A stretch of 64,000 nucleotides of DNA. It comes from Nocardia testacea NBRC 100365. Its GTDB lineage: Bacteria; Actinomycetota; Actinomycetes; Mycobacteriales; Mycobacteriaceae. Position numbers and translations under genes: made by a program. The notes beneath the pieces were generated by a model. The model was not told where the DNA came from, ran no database searches, and saw nothing but the letters and a program-made list of their open reading frames with translations. The stretch spans positions 31,916-95,915 of the forward strand of contig NZ_BAGJ01000068.1 of assembly GCF_000308775.1 (NCBI RefSeq), given 5' to 3'. Positions within the stretch are counted from its first letter, which is position 1, and every line of letters begins with the position of its first letter. Of the stretch, positions 1 to 9,454 are shown one piece after another.

Positions 1-1
1 C

Positions 2-880
2 GCGCACTGGCTGCTACCCGGCGGCGGATTCGCCGGGCCGCATCCGCGGTATCAGGTGTACTCGCTGATGATCGCCACCTTCCTGGGCACCATGGGGTTG
101 CCGCATGTCCTCGTGCGCTTCTACACCAACCGGGACGGCCGCGCCGCCCGCTCCACCGCGCTCGCCGTGATCGCGCTGGTCGGCACGTTCTACCTGTTTC
201 CGGTGCTGCTGGGTGTCTTCGCCCGGCTCTACGTGCCGCAACTGCTGATCACCGGGACCTCTGACGCCGCGGTCCTGCTGCTGCCCTCGTCGGCGCTGGC
301 CGGGCTGCCCGGGCAGTTGCTGGCGGCCCTGGTCGCGGCGGGCGCCATGGCCGCCTTCCTGTCCACGTCCTCGGGACTGGTGGTGAGTATCGCCGGCGTG
401 CTGAGTACCGACGTGTTGCGCGGGCGGATCCGGGACTTCCGGGTCGGGGCGCTCGTCGCCGGCGCGGTGCCGCTGACACTGTCGCTGGGGGTGGTCTCGC
501 TGGATCTGTCCCGTACGGTCGGGTTGGCGTTCTCGCTCGCGGCCGCCACCCTGTGCCCGCTGCTGGCGCTGGGGATCTGGTGGCGGGGCCTCACCGCGGT
601 GGGCGCGGCCGCCGGTCTGGTGACCGGTGGCACCGTGGCCGGTGCGGCGACTCTGGTCTCGGTGCTCGGCGGCGTCTCCGACCACCTGGCGGACGGCTGG
701 GCCGCGGCGTTGCTCGGATACCCCGCCGCGGTGGCCGTCCCGCTGGCCTTCGCGACCATGGTGCTGGTCAGCCGCTGGACCCCGCGACCGCCTGGGGTGG
801 GCCGCGCGTTCGTCCGGATGCACGCTCCGGAGCGGCTGGGTATGGGCGCGGACCGGGTGCCCGGGCACCGGCCGGAGTGA
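2..880 (+). CDS. Sodium:solute symporter family protein, C-terminal part (5' end outside window)
   Basis: The frame is open from base 2, so the N-terminus lies outside the window. The visible 292 residues are hydrophobic, with about seven membrane segments. They contain the stretch GLPHVLVRFYTNRDGRAARS, which matches the equivalent stretch GLPHVLMRFYT of the complete symporter at 1393-3027, so the two are paralogues of the SSS family (Na+-coupled uptake of acetate or similar small acids, inner membrane). It ends with a charged cytoplasmic tail. The next gene is a DUF485 protein 162 bases downstream, an arrangement usual for acetate symporter loci. The substrate cannot be read from this fragment; acetate, pyruvate or propionate are plausible. 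Confidence 0.85.
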   Translation, partial: AHWLLPGGGFAGPHPRYQVYSLMIATFLGTMGLPHVLVRFYTNRDGRAARSTALAVIALVGTFYLFPVLLGVFARLYVPQLLITGTSDAAVLLLPSSALAGLPGQLLAALVAAGAMAAFLSTSSGLVVSIAGVLSTDVLRGRIRDFRVGALVAGAVPLTLSLGVVSLDLSRTVGLAFSLAAATLCPLLALGIWWRGLTAVGAAAGLVTGGTVAGAATLVSVLGGVSDHLADGWAAALLGYPAAVAVPLAFATMVLVSRWTPRPPGVGRAFVRMHAPERLGMGADRVPGHRPE

Positions 881-1042
881 TCGGCGGCAGCCGCCGGGCC
901 CGACCGCTCGTCGCGGCCCAGCGACCGCTCACCGCACACTTGCCCATCTCCACCGAGTGACCACCGTCACAGGCCGTTGAAGGCGGCGCCGGGCCGCTAC
1001 CTTTTCCCCGAGTAGTACACGTCACATGGTGAGGGACCCGGC

Positions 1043-1396
1043 ATGACCGATATCGATCTCGACAAGAGCGGGGAGCGGGCCGATCCGCCGCCCGACTTCG
1101 TCACCGCGCAGGCGAGTCCGGAGTTCCAGGAGCTCCGAACCCGGCTGCGCCGCTTCATTTTCCCCATGGCCGCTCTGTTCCTGCTGTGGTACCTCGGCTA
1201 TGTGCTGCTCGGTGCCTACGCACACGATTTCATGGCCACGCCGGTGTTCGGGGAGATCAATATCGGACTGCTGCTGGGGCTGGGCCAGTTCGTCTCGACC
1301 TTCGTGATCACCGGTCTCTACGTGCGGTTCGCCAACCGGGAACTGGACCCGCGGGCCGCCGCGCTGCGCGCCGAACTGGAAGGAAACCGGTCGTGA
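1043..1396 (+). CDS. DUF485 domain membrane protein
   Basis: A 117-aa protein. It has a hydrophilic N-terminus of about 35 residues, then two membrane segments (about residues 37-59 and 70-95) joined by a short loop, then a charged tail. The motif SPEFQELRTRLRRFIFP before the first segment and the second segment ending YVRFANRELDP are typical of DUF485 proteins (YjcH type). These are nearly always encoded just upstream of an ActP-like symporter and are thought to assist it. Its TGA overlaps the GTG of the symporter by four bases, so the two are probably translationally coupled. The ATG at 1043 follows GAGGGACCCGGC, an acceptable ribosome binding site. Confidence 0.9.
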   Translation: MTDIDLDKSGERADPPPDFVTAQASPEFQELRTRLRRFIFPMAALFLLWYLGYVLLGAYAHDFMATPVFGEINIGLLLGLGQFVSTFVITGLYVRFANRELDPRAAALRAELEGNRS

Positions 1397-3027
1397 CCAC
1401 GCTACAGGCCGCCGACGCCACGGTCGGCAATCCGGTCGCCAATATCGCCATCTTCGCGCTGTTCGTCCTGGTCACCATGGTCGTGGTGTTCTGGGCGGGC
1501 CGCAATACCTCCGGCGCCACCGACTATTTCACCGGTGGCCGCGGATTCACCGGGCCGCAGAACGGGATCGCCATCGCCGGGGACTATCTGTCCGCGGCGA
1601 GTTTCCTCGGAATCGCCGGAGCCATCGCGGTCTACGGCTACGACGGCTTCCTCTATTCGATCGGCTTCCTCGTGGCCTGGCTGGTGGCGCTGCTGCTGGT
1701 GGCCGAAATGCTGCGCAACACCGGCAAGTTCACCATGGCCGATGTACTGAGTTTCCGGTTGAAGCAACGGCCCGTGCGCACCGCGGCCGCGATCAGCACC
1801 CTGGCCGTCTCGCTGTTCTACCTGCTCGCCCAGATGGCCGGCGCCGGCGGTCTGGTGGCGCTGCTGCTGGATGTGTCCAGTAAGACCGGGCAGGCCGTGG
1901 TGATCGCCGTGGTCGGCGTGCTCATGATCGTGTATGTGCTGGTGGGCGGGATGAAGGGCACCACCTGGGTGCAGATCATCAAGGCGGTCCTGCTCATCAC
2001 GGGCGCCGCGGTGATGACGGTGATGGTGCTCGCGAAGTTCGGCTTCGACCCCTCCGGCATCCTCTCCGGTGCGCAGAGCGCGATCGGCGGGTCGGAGAAC
2101 GCGAAGGTGGCCGCCCGTGATGTCCTCGCTCCCGGCGCGCAGTACGGCGGCAGCGAGATGTCGAAACTGAACTTCGTCTCGCTCGGCCTGGCGCTGGTCC
2201 TGGGCACCGCCGGTCTGCCGCATGTGCTCATGCGCTTCTACACCGTGCCGACCGCCAAGGAGGCCCGCCGTTCGGTGGTCTGGGCGATCGCGCTGATCGG
2301 CGCCTTCTATCTGTTCACCCTGGTACTCGGCTACGGCGCGGCCGCGATCGTCGGCCCGGACCGGATCCTCGGCGCGGCCGGGGGCCAGAACGCCGCGGCG
2401 CCGCTGCTGGCCTTCGAACTCGGTGGCGTGATCCTGCTGGGCATCATCTCGGCGGTGGCGTTCGCGACCATCCTCGCGGTGGTCGCCGGCCTCACCATCA
2501 CGGCGTCGGCCTCGTTCGCCCACGACATCTACGCCAATGTCATCCGGCGCGGCAAGGCCGACGACGCCGCACAGGTCCGGGTCTCCCGGATCACCGCGGT
2601 GGTGATCGGCGTGCTGGCCATCGCACTGGGCATCCTGGCCAACGGCCAGAACATCGCCTTCCTGGTGGCGCTGGCGTTCGCGGTCGCGGCCTCGGCGAAC
2701 CTGCCGACCATTCTGTACTCGCTGTTCTGGCGGCGGTTCAACACCACCGGCGCGCTGTTCAGTATGTACGGCGGTTTGATCTCCACGATCGTGCTCATCG
2801 TGTTCTCCCCGGCGGTCTCCGGGTCGTCGACCGCGATGCTGCCGGACCTGGATTTCGACTGGTTCCCGCTGTCCAACCCGGGGATCGTGTCCATCCCGCT
2901 GGCCTTTGTGCTCGGCGTGATCGGCACCTACCTCGGCGGCAAGGACACCGAAGATCCGGCGAAGGCCGCGGAGATGGAGGTCCGGGCGCTGACCGGGGTC
3001 GGCGCCGAGAAAGCGGTCGCGCACTGA
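1393..3027 (+). CDS. actP: ActP-type cation/acetate symporter
   Basis: A 544-aa SSS-family permease that brings acetate or a related short-chain acid into the cell with Na+. The GTG start at 1393 overlaps the stop of the DUF485 gene. An upstream extension of the open frame runs through that gene and is not real. About thirteen membrane segments are visible. Family landmarks are ATDYFTGGRGFTGPQNGIAI near residues 40-60, the GDYLSAASFLGIAG segment that lines the Na+/substrate site, and GLPHVLMRFYT in the middle. A long hydrophilic loop near residues 210-250 (SAIGGSENAKVAARDVL) is also usual for actinobacterial ActP. The gene ends in a strong hairpin, so the DUF485-symporter pair is a transcription unit. 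Confidence 0.9.
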   Translation: MTTLQAADATVGNPVANIAIFALFVLVTMVVVFWAGRNTSGATDYFTGGRGFTGPQNGIAIAGDYLSAASFLGIAGAIAVYGYDGFLYSIGFLVAWLVALLLVAEMLRNTGKFTMADVLSFRLKQRPVRTAAAISTLAVSLFYLLAQMAGAGGLVALLLDVSSKTGQAVVIAVVGVLMIVYVLVGGMKGTTWVQIIKAVLLITGAAVMTVMVLAKFGFDPSGILSGAQSAIGGSENAKVAARDVLAPGAQYGGSEMSKLNFVSLGLALVLGTAGLPHVLMRFYTVPTAKEARRSVVWAIALIGAFYLFTLVLGYGAAAIVGPDRILGAAGGQNAAAPLLAFELGGVILLGIISAVAFATILAVVAGLTITASASFAHDIYANVIRRGKADDAAQVRVSRITAVVIGVLAIALGILANGQNIAFLVALAFAVAASANLPTILYSLFWRRFNTTGALFSMYGGLISTIVLIVFSPAVSGSSTAMLPDLDFDWFPLSNPGIVSIPLAFVLGVIGTYLGGKDTEDPAKAAEMEVRALTGVGAEKAVAH

Positions 3028-3031
3028 GCGC

Positions 3032-3065
3032 GGGCCCGGATGCCGTGTCGGCGGCATCCGGGCCC
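3032..3065. terminator. Perfect 13-bp hairpin after the symporter
   Basis: GGGCCCGGATGCC at 3032-3044 is the exact inverse of GGCATCCGGGCCC at 3053-3065, with an 8-nt loop, starting five bases after the symporter stop. There is no U-run, as is usual for actinobacterial terminators. Confidence 0.75.
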
Positions 3066-3092
3066 CGTACCGCCCGGCGCCGACCGGTCGAT

Positions 3093-3117
3093 CCCCGCTC
3101 TGTGAGGGTGAGCGGGG
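3093..3117. terminator. 8-bp hairpin downstream of the sensor kinase gene
   Basis: CCCCGCTC (3093-3100) pairs with GAGCGGGG (3110-3117). It lies 17 bases past the end of the minus-strand kinase gene, facing the symporter terminator, so each convergent gene has its own hairpin. Confidence 0.55.
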
Positions 3118-3133
3118 CTCGGCCGTTTCCGCG

Positions 3134-4303
3134 TCACGGTCGGATACCGGGGCGGAACTTGGGCACCCGCATACTCACTCGGGTACCGGCGCCGGGGGCG
3201 GTATCCACCACCAGTCCGTAGTCGTTGCCGAAGGCGGCCCGCAGCCGGTCGTCCACATTGGCCAGGCCGATATGCGCACCCTCCGCGGCCGTATCCAGCG
3301 ACCCGGACCGCAACAGGTCGGGATCCATACCGGCGCCGTCGTCCTCCACGCTGAGCACACAGTCGGTCCCGGCGTCGAGTGCTTCGATGGTGACCGTGCC
3401 CCCACCCGGCGTGGCCGCCAACCCGTGGCGGACAGCGTTCTCCACCAGCGGTTGCAGGGCCAGGAAGGGCAGGGTGACGCCCAGCACCTCGGGGGCGATC
3501 CGCAACCGCACCTGCAGTGCCGGACCGAACCGGGCGCGTTCGAGTTCGAGATAGCGTTCGATATTGCTGAGTTCGTCGGCCAATACCGTGTACTCCCCGG
3601 CGTCACGGAACGAATACCGGGTGAAATCCGCGAAATCCAGGATGAGTTCCCGGGCCCGGTCCGGGTCGGTCCGGACGAACGAGGCAATGGTGTTCAGGGC
3701 GTTGTAGATGAAATGCGGGCTGATCTGGGCGCGTAGCGCGCGCACCTCGGCACGGTCGAGCCGGGCCCGGGAGGCGTCGAGTTCGGCGAGTTCGAGTTGG
3801 CCGCAGGCATAACGGGCGACTTCGGCCAGCGCACCGAGCGCGCCGGGGCCCGGCCGGTTCCCGGTGACCATCCCCAGCGCCCCCACCACGGTGCCGTTAT
3901 CGCTGAGCAGCGGTTGGGTGACCAGGGTACGTCCCGGATGATCGGTCTCGGGTAGCTGCGCCAGTACGGGCCGCTGTGCCGCGACGGCGCGCCGGGCCGT
4001 CCCGGTGAACTCGGGCGCCAGCAGTTCGTGGCTGCCGTCCCAGGCGAGGAGTTCCCCGTCGGGATCGCTCACTCCCAGCCCCTCGGCACCGACCAGGGCC
4101 CGCAGATGCGGAGCCGCCTCCTGCGCGGACTCCCTGGTGAGCCCGCGGCGCAGCGGCCGGGCCGCCAGGGAGGCGGTGTGCAGGGCCGTATGCACCGCGC
4201 GTTCGGCGGGAGTGGTGACCATCCGCCGGGTCCGCGCCCAGATGAGCAGTGCCGCGGTGATCAGCACCACCGCCCCGGACACGGTGAGCAAGGTCGCGGT
4301 CAT
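3134..4303 (-). CDS. LytS/YehU-type sensor histidine kinase
   Basis: A 389-aa membrane-anchored kinase. Residues 4-23 form one membrane segment, residues about 55-170 a GAF-like sensory region (VGAEGLGVSDPDGELLAWDG), and residues 190-385 a His_kinase/HATPase module. The phospho-acceptor is His197 in ISPHFIYNALN, characteristic of the LytS group, followed by the N-box QPLVENAVRHGL and the glycine loop EDDGAGMD. The ATG at 4303 has GGGAG upstream and places the membrane segment at the N-terminus; a longer open frame to 4483 lacks such a site. The gene converges on the ActP locus. LytS kinases normally pair with a LytTR regulator, and none is in the window. By analogy with other actinobacteria it may regulate the acetate symporters (inference). 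Confidence 0.88.
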   Translation of the reverse strand: MTATLLTVSGAVVLITAALLIWARTRRMVTTPAERAVHTALHTASLAARPLRRGLTRESAQEAAPHLRALVGAEGLGVSDPDGELLAWDGSHELLAPEFTGTARRAVAAQRPVLAQLPETDHPGRTLVTQPLLSDNGTVVGALGMVTGNRPGPGALGALAEVARYACGQLELAELDASRARLDRAEVRALRAQISPHFIYNALNTIASFVRTDPDRARELILDFADFTRYSFRDAGEYTVLADELSNIERYLELERARFGPALQVRLRIAPEVLGVTLPFLALQPLVENAVRHGLAATPGGGTVTIEALDAGTDCVLSVEDDGAGMDPDLLRSGSLDTAAEGAHIGLANVDDRLRAAFGNDYGLVVDTAPGAGTRVSMRVPKFRPGIRP

Positions 4304-4759
4304 CGCACTCCCTGTTCCGTCCCGGCCGTCGCGCCGCTGTACCCATCGCCCGGTCCGCCGATACGCCGGCGATCCGTGGTCCGGCCACATGCTACGAGCA
4401 GGCTCGCCGACTGCCCACGCGACCCGGTTCGTCGGCGACTCCCGCGGTCCGGCCGCGCCGTATCGGCCGTGGTCTCGGGCCACCGGTCACCGGCGCGGTC
4501 CGGCTCGCCGGCCGATATCCGCCGGTCCGGCTCGCCGCCGGGGGCCGGCCATCGTCTCTCGCTTCCCGCGGCAACCGCCATTGCCGCGGGAAACCTTCTC
4601 CGGAAGCGATGACCGGCCCGCGTCGGCGAGCCGAGGCCGGAGGTCCGGCGTCGCGAACGCGCCGGACGGAAGGAGGTGGAAGATCGGGGGGCGGCCGTTC
4701 GGAGCCGCACGGGACCGATTACGCCGGCCGGGCCGGATGCTCTCTGCGGGGGCCGGTGA
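4304..4759. other. Intergenic stretch without a confident gene
   Basis: 456 bases between the kinase start and the secreted-protein stop. Open frames here are high-GC shadows rich in Arg/Pro with no start signals. The only structure seen is the hairpin at 4563-4592 and a 14-base direct repeat, GGTCCGGCTCGCCG, at 4497-4510 and 4524-4537. Confidence 0.5.
4563..4592. terminator. Perfect 12-bp inverted repeat
   Basis: TTCCCGCGGCAA (4563-4574) and TTGCCGCGGGAA (4581-4592) are exact inverses around a 6-nt loop. It lies about 170 bases downstream of the minus-strand secreted-protein gene and 260 bases upstream of the kinase start. A terminator is most likely; an operator for the kinase gene is possible. 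Confidence 0.4.
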
Positions 4760-5206
4760 TCACCCCTGGTACTTCTGGACGGTGAACTCCACCGACCCCG
4801 ACTCGGGGGTGTGGGCCGCGCCGACGGTGACGGTCGCGGTGAAACGCCCGATCCCGGGACGGAACAGGGCCGAGCGGCCGTCGTTCATCCAATGTCCGGG
4901 GCCGTTCGCGATCTGCGTGGCCGACCCCGTCTCGCCGGTATCGAGGTTGCGCCAGTTCAGGGTGACCGGCAGGCTGCACGAACCGAAGCCGAACGTGATG
5001 GCCGAGACGGTGAAGGAGGCGTGCTCCGGATAGCCGGGACCGTTGACCGAGGCGTCGACCTGCGCGACGCACGGGCCGTCGGTGAGGGAATAGATCGTCT
5101 GGAACGAACCGCCGTCGGCCGCGGCGGGAGCGGCGGTGGCCGCCAAGGTGCCCACCGCGAGAGCCGCGGCGGCGGGCAGCGCGAGCGCGGTCCTGCGTGC
5201 TGTCAT
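4760..5206 (-). CDS. Small secreted protein, unknown function
   Basis: A 148-aa protein with a clear Sec signal peptide: MTARR, then a long Ala/Leu stretch, with cleavage expected after the AAPAAA region near residue 31. The mature part of about 115 residues is rich in Gly, Thr and Ser and predicted to be beta-rich. It has two cysteines (in GPCVAQ and GSCSLP) that could form one disulfide. I do not recognise a family; short exported proteins of this type are common in Nocardia. The ATG is preceded by GAGGTGAACG, a good ribosome binding site. It is transcribed divergently from dnaE across about 250 bases. Confidence 0.7.
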   Translation of the reverse strand: MTARRTALALPAAAALAVGTLAATAAPAAADGGSFQTIYSLTDGPCVAQVDASVNGPGYPEHASFTVSAITFGFGSCSLPVTLNWRNLDTGETGSATQIANGPGHWMNDGRSALFRPGIGRFTATVTVGAAHTPESGSVEFTVQKYQG

Positions 5207-5440
5207 CGTTCACCTCGCTGGTCGATCGTGCACGTGCGGGTCGATCGTGGGCTCGGCGGAGATCCGCCGGATGTGACGCGGCACGACCCTACCAGTGACC
5301 GAGCGTGCCGGTGGCCGAATCGGTTTCCCGCGCCGGGACACCTGGGCCGACACGCCCGGGCCCCGCGGGCACGCCCATCCGGCGCCGAACCGGTCGGAGG
5401 GTGCGCATAAACTCGCTACACCAACCCCCGCCGAGCCATT

Positions 5441-5450
5441 GGGAGGAAGG
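5441..5450 (+). promoter_or_regulatory. Strong ribosome binding site that sets the dnaE1 TTG start
   Basis: GGGAGGAAGG at 5441-5450 sits seven bases before TTG 5458. The only ATG upstream in frame would add about 50 Arg/Pro-rich residues absent from DnaE1 proteins. Confidence 0.8.
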
Positions 5451-5457
5451 ACAGATC

Positions 5458-8400
5458 TTGGCCGCCTCGTCCGGATTCGTTCATCTGCACAACCACACCG
5501 AGTACTCGATGCTCGACGGTGCCGCCAAGATCTCGCCGCTGTTCGCCGAGGCCGACAGGCTCGGTATGACCGCGGTGGGGATGACCGACCACGGGAACAT
5601 GTACGGCGCGGCCGAGTTCTTCCATTCGGCGAAGAAGGCCGGGATCAAGCCGATCATCGGGATCGAGGCCTATATCGCGCCCGGCTCCCGGTTCGACACC
5701 AAACGTATCCAGTGGGGCGATCCCAGCCAGAAGAGCGACGATGTCTCCGGCTCCGGCGCCTACACCCATATGACCATGGTCGCCGAGAACGCGACCGGCC
5801 TGCGGAATCTGTTCAAACTGTCCTCACTGGCCAGTATCGAGGGTCAGCTCGGTAAATGGGCCCGGATGGACGAGGAGCTCATCGCCGCGCACGCCGAGGG
5901 CATCATCGCCACCACCGGCTGTCCGTCCGGTGAGGTACAGACCCGGTTGCGGCTTGGGCACGAGCGTGAAGCGCTCGAGGCCGCGGCCAAATGGCAGGAG
6001 ATCTTCGGCCGCGACAATTTCTTCCTCGAGGTGATGGACCACGGCCTGTCCATCGAGAAGCGGGTCCGCCAGGGCCTGATCGAGGTCGGCCGCGCCCTGG
6101 ACATCCCGCCGCTGGCCACCAACGACTGCCATTACGTCACCAAGGAGCAGGCGAGCAACCACGAGGCGCTGCTGTGCGTCCAGACCGGTAAGACCCTGTC
6201 CGACCCCACCCGGTTCAAATTCGACGGCGACGGTTACTTCCTGAAGTCCGCCGCGGAGATGCGCGCGCTGTGGGACGCCGAGATCCCCGGCGCCTGCGAC
6301 AACACGGTCTGGATCGGGGAGCGGGTCCAGTCCTACGCCGAGGTCTGGGAACACCGTGACCGGATGCCGGTCTTCCCCGTGCCCGAGGGCGAGGACCAGG
6401 CCGGCTGGCTGCGCAAGGAAGTGCACCGCGGCCTGGAACGGCGTTTCCCGAACGGGGTACCGCGCGAATACGTCGAACGCGCCGAATTCGAACTCGACGT
6501 GATCATCGAAATGGGCTTTCCCGCCTACTTCCTGGTGGTCGGTGACCTGATCAACCATGCCCGCGAGGTCGGGATCCGGGTCGGCCCGGGTCGTGGTTCG
6601 GCGGCCGGTTCGCTGGTCGCCTATGCCATGGGCATCACCAATATCGACCCGATCCCGCACGGGCTGCTGTTCGAACGCTTCCTCAATCCCGAACGCGTCT
6701 CGATGCCCGATATCGATATCGACTTCGACGATCGCCGCCGCGGTGAGATGGTGCGCTACGCCACCGACCGCTGGGGTAGCGACCGGGTGGCCCAGGTCAT
6801 CACCTTCGGCACCATCAAAACCAAGGCCGCGATCAAGGATTCGGCGCGCGTCCAGTTCGGCCAGCCCGGTTTCGCCATCGCCGACCAGATCTCCAAGGCG
6901 CTGCCGCCGCCGATCATGGCCAAGGACATTCCGCTGTCGGGGATCATGGATCCCGAGCACGAGCGGTACAAGGAAGCCGCCGAGGTCCGCGATCTCATCG
7001 GCAGCAACCCCGATGTCGCCAAGATCTACGAGACCGCCCGCGGTCTCGAGGGCCTGATCCGCAATGCCGGCGTGCACGCCTGCGCGGTCATCATGTCGTC
7101 CGAACCGCTGATGGACGCGATCCCGCTGTGGAAGCGGGCGCAGGACGGCGCCATCATCACCGGCTGGGATTACCCCTCGTGTGAGGCCATCGGCCTGCTG
7201 AAGATGGACTTCCTCGGCCTGCGCAACCTCACCGTCATCGGTGACGCGCTGGACAACATCAAATCCAATCGCGGTATCGACCTCGATATGGATAATCTGC
7301 CGCTCGACGATCCGGCCACCTACGAACTGCTCTCGCGCGGTGACACTCTCGGCGTCTTCCAGCTCGACGGTAGCGCCATGCGCGATCTGCTGCGCCGGAT
7401 GCAGCCCACCGGCTTCGAGGACATCGTCGCGGTGCTCGCGCTCTACCGCCCCGGTCCGATGGGGATGAACGCGCACAACGACTACGCCGACCGCAAGAAC
7501 GGCCGCCAACAGGTCAAACCCATCCACCCGGAACTGGAAGAGCCCCTGAAGGAGATCCTCGCCGATACCTTCGGCCTGATCGTCTACCAGGAACAGATCA
7601 TGCAGATCGCGCAGAAGGTCGCCGGGTATTCGCTCGGCCGAGCCGATATCCTGCGCCGCGCGATGGGTAAGAAGAAAGCCGAGGTGCTCGAGGCCGAATT
7701 CGAGGGCTTCGAAGCCGGTATGCAGTCCAACGGCTTTTCCAAACCGGCGATCAAAGCCCTCTGGGACACGATTCTCCCGTTCGCCGGTTACGCGTTCAAC
7801 AAATCGCATGCCGCCGGCTACGGACTCGTCTCCTTCTGGACCGCCTACCTCAAGGCCAATTACAAGGCCGAATACATGGCGGGTCTGCTCACCTCGGTCG
7901 GTGACGACAAGGACAAGGCCGCGATCTATCTGTCGGACTGCCGCAAACTCGGTATCACCGTGCTGCCGCCGGATGTGAACGAATCGGAGACCAACTTCGC
8001 CTCGGTCGGTGCCGATATCCGGTTCGGTCTGGGCGCGGTCCGCAATGTCGGCCAGAACGTGGTCAACTCGATCATCAACGCGCGCACCGAGAAATCGAAG
8101 TTCACCGATTTCTCCGATTATCTGAACAAGATCGATACGGTGGCCTGCACCAAGAAGGTCACCGAATCGCTCATCAAGGCCGGTGCCTTCGATTCGCTCG
8201 GTCATCCGCGCAAGGGCCTCATGCTGGTGCACTCCGACGCCATCGACGCGGTGATGTCCACCAAGAAGGCCGAGGCCATCGGTCAGTTCGATCTGTTCGG
8301 CGGAATGGACGACGACAGTGGCGAATCGGTGGCGTCGGTCTTCGATGTGAAGGTGCCCGACGAGGAGTGGGAGAGCAAACACCGTCTCGCGCTGGAGCGG

Positions 8401-9009
8401 GAGATGCTCGGCCTCTACGTATCCGGCCATCCGCTCAACGGCGTGGACCATGTGCTCGCCGCCCAGGCCGATACCCAGATCCCGACCATTCTCGAGGGCG
8501 ATATCAAGGACGGCACCCAGGTCACCGTCGGCGGCATCCTCGCCTCGGTGAACCGCCGGATCAACAAGAACGGCCTGGCGTGGGCGTCCTGCCAGCTCGA
8601 GGATCTCACCGGTGGTATCGAGGTGCTGTTCTTCCCGCAGGCCTATTCCGTGTACGGAATGGACGTGGTGGAGGACGCGGTGGTGCTGGTGAAGGCCCGG
8701 GTCTCCATGCGGGACGACCGGATCTCGCTCATCGCCAACGATCTCGCGGTACCGGATCTGTCGGCGATCGGCGTGGCGAAACCACTGGCCGTCACCATCT
8801 CCACCCGGATGTGCACCCCCGACAAGATCGGCGAACTGAAGCGCGTGCTGTCCCGGCACCCGGGTACCTCGGATGTGCACGTCCGGCATGTGGGCGCGCG
8901 GGAGAAGACGACGCTGCTCAAACTCGACGACAGCCTGCGGGTGGAGCCGTCCTCGGCGCTCATGGGCGACCTGAAGGCCCTGCTCGGGCCGGGTTGCCTG
9001 GCGAGCTGA
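5458..9009 (+). CDS. dnaE1: DNA polymerase III alpha subunit, DnaE1
   Basis: The replicative polymerase subunit, 1183 aa from a TTG start, close to the mycobacterial DnaE1 length I recall (1184). Domains in order: PHP domain with the metal motif [15 protein letters not shown] at residues 7-21 (in actinobacteria the PHP domain proofreads); palm with the catalytic aspartates in PDIDIDFDD at 417-425; thumb and fingers with [14 protein letters not shown] and VYQEQIM; helix-hairpin-helix region; and a C-terminal OB fold ([18 protein letters not shown] near residue 1025). The sequence is strongly conserved with no frameshift. No other replication gene is adjacent. It marks the left end of the conserved backbone. 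Confidence 0.98.
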   Translation: MAASSGFVHLHNHTEYSMLDGAAKISPLFAEADRLGMTAVGMTDHGNMYGAAEFFHSAKKAGIKPIIGIEAYIAPGSRFDTKRIQWGDPSQKSDDVSGSGAYTHMTMVAENATGLRNLFKLSSLASIEGQLGKWARMDEELIAAHAEGIIATTGCPSGEVQTRLRLGHEREALEAAAKWQEIFGRDNFFLEVMDHGLSIEKRVRQGLIEVGRALDIPPLATNDCHYVTKEQASNHEALLCVQTGKTLSDPTRFKFDGDGYFLKSAAEMRALWDAEIPGACDNTVWIGERVQSYAEVWEHRDRMPVFPVPEGEDQAGWLRKEVHRGLERRFPNGVPREYVERAEFELDVIIEMGFPAYFLVVGDLINHAREVGIRVGPGRGSAAGSLVAYAMGITNIDPIPHGLLFERFLNPERVSMPDIDIDFDDRRRGEMVRYATDRWGSDRVAQVITFGTIKTKAAIKDSARVQFGQPGFAIADQISKALPPPIMAKDIPLSGIMDPEHERYKEAAEVRDLIGSNPDVAKIYETARGLEGLIRNAGVHACAVIMSSEPLMDAIPLWKRAQDGAIITGWDYPSCEAIGLLKMDFLGLRNLTVIGDALDNIKSNRGIDLDMDNLPLDDPATYELLSRGDTLGVFQLDGSAMRDLLRRMQPTGFEDIVAVLALYRPGPMGMNAHNDYADRKNGRQQVKPIHPELEEPLKEILADTFGLIVYQEQIMQIAQKVAGYSLGRADILRRAMGKKKAEVLEAEFEGFEAGMQSNGFSKPAIKALWDTILPFAGYAFNKSHAAGYGLVSFWTAYLKANYKAEYMAGLLTSVGDDKDKAAIYLSDCRKLGITVLPPDVNESETNFASVGADIRFGLGAVRNVGQNVVNSIINARTEKSKFTDFSDYLNKIDTVACTKKVTESLIKAGAFDSLGHPRKGLMLVHSDAIDAVMSTKKAEAIGQFDLFGGMDDDSGESVASVFDVKVPDEEWESKHRLALEREMLGLYVSGHPLNGVDHVLAAQADTQIPTILEGDIKDGTQVTVGGILASVNRRINKNGLAWASCQLEDLTGGIEVLFFPQAYSVYGMDVVEDAVVLVKARVSMRDDRISLIANDLAVPDLSAIGVAKPLAVTISTRMCTPDKIGELKRVLSRHPGTSDVHVRHVGAREKTTLLKLDDSLRVEPSSALMGDLKALLGPGCLAS

Positions 9010-9118
9010 GCGACCGGCGGCCACCGCGCCGTCTGCTCGATACCGGTGGCGATGCTGCCGAAAGCTACGAACGCTCATCGCGTTCCGTTATCCTGGGGCA
9101 GAGCCAGGGAGGTCGCTC

Positions 9119-9286
9119 ATGCCCATCAGGTTCCGTAAACGCCAATCCTTCGGACCGTTGAAGTTGAACTACACCCAGTCGGGGTTGTCCTCGTGGAGTA
9201 TCAAGATCGGCCCATGGTCGTGGAACTCCCGGACCAAGAAGAACAGCGTCGATCTACCGGGTCCGCTGAGCTGGCGTCAGCGCTGA
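9119..9286 (+). CDS. DUF4236 small protein (55 aa)
   Basis: A 55-aa gene. It begins MPIRFRKRQSFGPLKLNYTQ and ends SVDLPGPLSWRQR. The pattern of RFRK at the start, a short beta-like repeat with GLSSWSIKIGP, and a terminal LPGPLSWR fits DUF4236, short proteins often found alone or at the N-terminus of longer bacterial proteins, of unknown function. A GGGAGG site six bases before the ATG and a perfect hairpin 15 bases after the stop support a real transcription unit. It lies 109 bases after dnaE1 on the same strand. Confidence 0.8.
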   Translation: MPIRFRKRQSFGPLKLNYTQSGLSSWSIKIGPWSWNSRTKKNSVDLPGPLSWRQR

Positions 9287-9301
9287 TACTCGGCCACGGC
9301 C

Positions 9302-9337
9302 GTGGGTGATCGAAGCCTGTGCGATTCGATCACCCAC
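9302..9337. terminator. Perfect 13-bp hairpin, likely bidirectional terminator
   Basis: GTGGGTGATCGAA (9302-9314) and TTCGATCACCCAC (9325-9337) pair exactly with a 10-nt loop. It lies between two converging units, the DUF4236 gene and the type VII cassette. Confidence 0.75.
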
Positions 9338-9454
9338 CGGGTCCGTCGGCCCGGCAACCGGCCCACTGCGCGGGCGAGCCCGCCTCGGTCCACGGACTGT
9401 CCGGCCGGTGGACCGGACACATCTGGCCGCCTCGTCCCCTGTGCGAGATCGAGG

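Noticed and set aside
1402..3057. A 551-codon minus-strand frame opposite the ActP symporter
   Set aside because: Rich in Arg, Gly, His and Gln with no domain; mirror of the symporter's codon bias.
9014..9050. Weak stem GCCACCG/CGGTGGC after dnaE1 as terminator
   Set aside because: Only 7 bp with a 17-nt loop; not convincing in this GC-rich background.
5824..9078. A 1084-codon open frame on the minus strand opposite dnaE1
   Set aside because: Antisense shadow of high-GC coding sequence; no family motif, and dnaE1 is conserved throughout.
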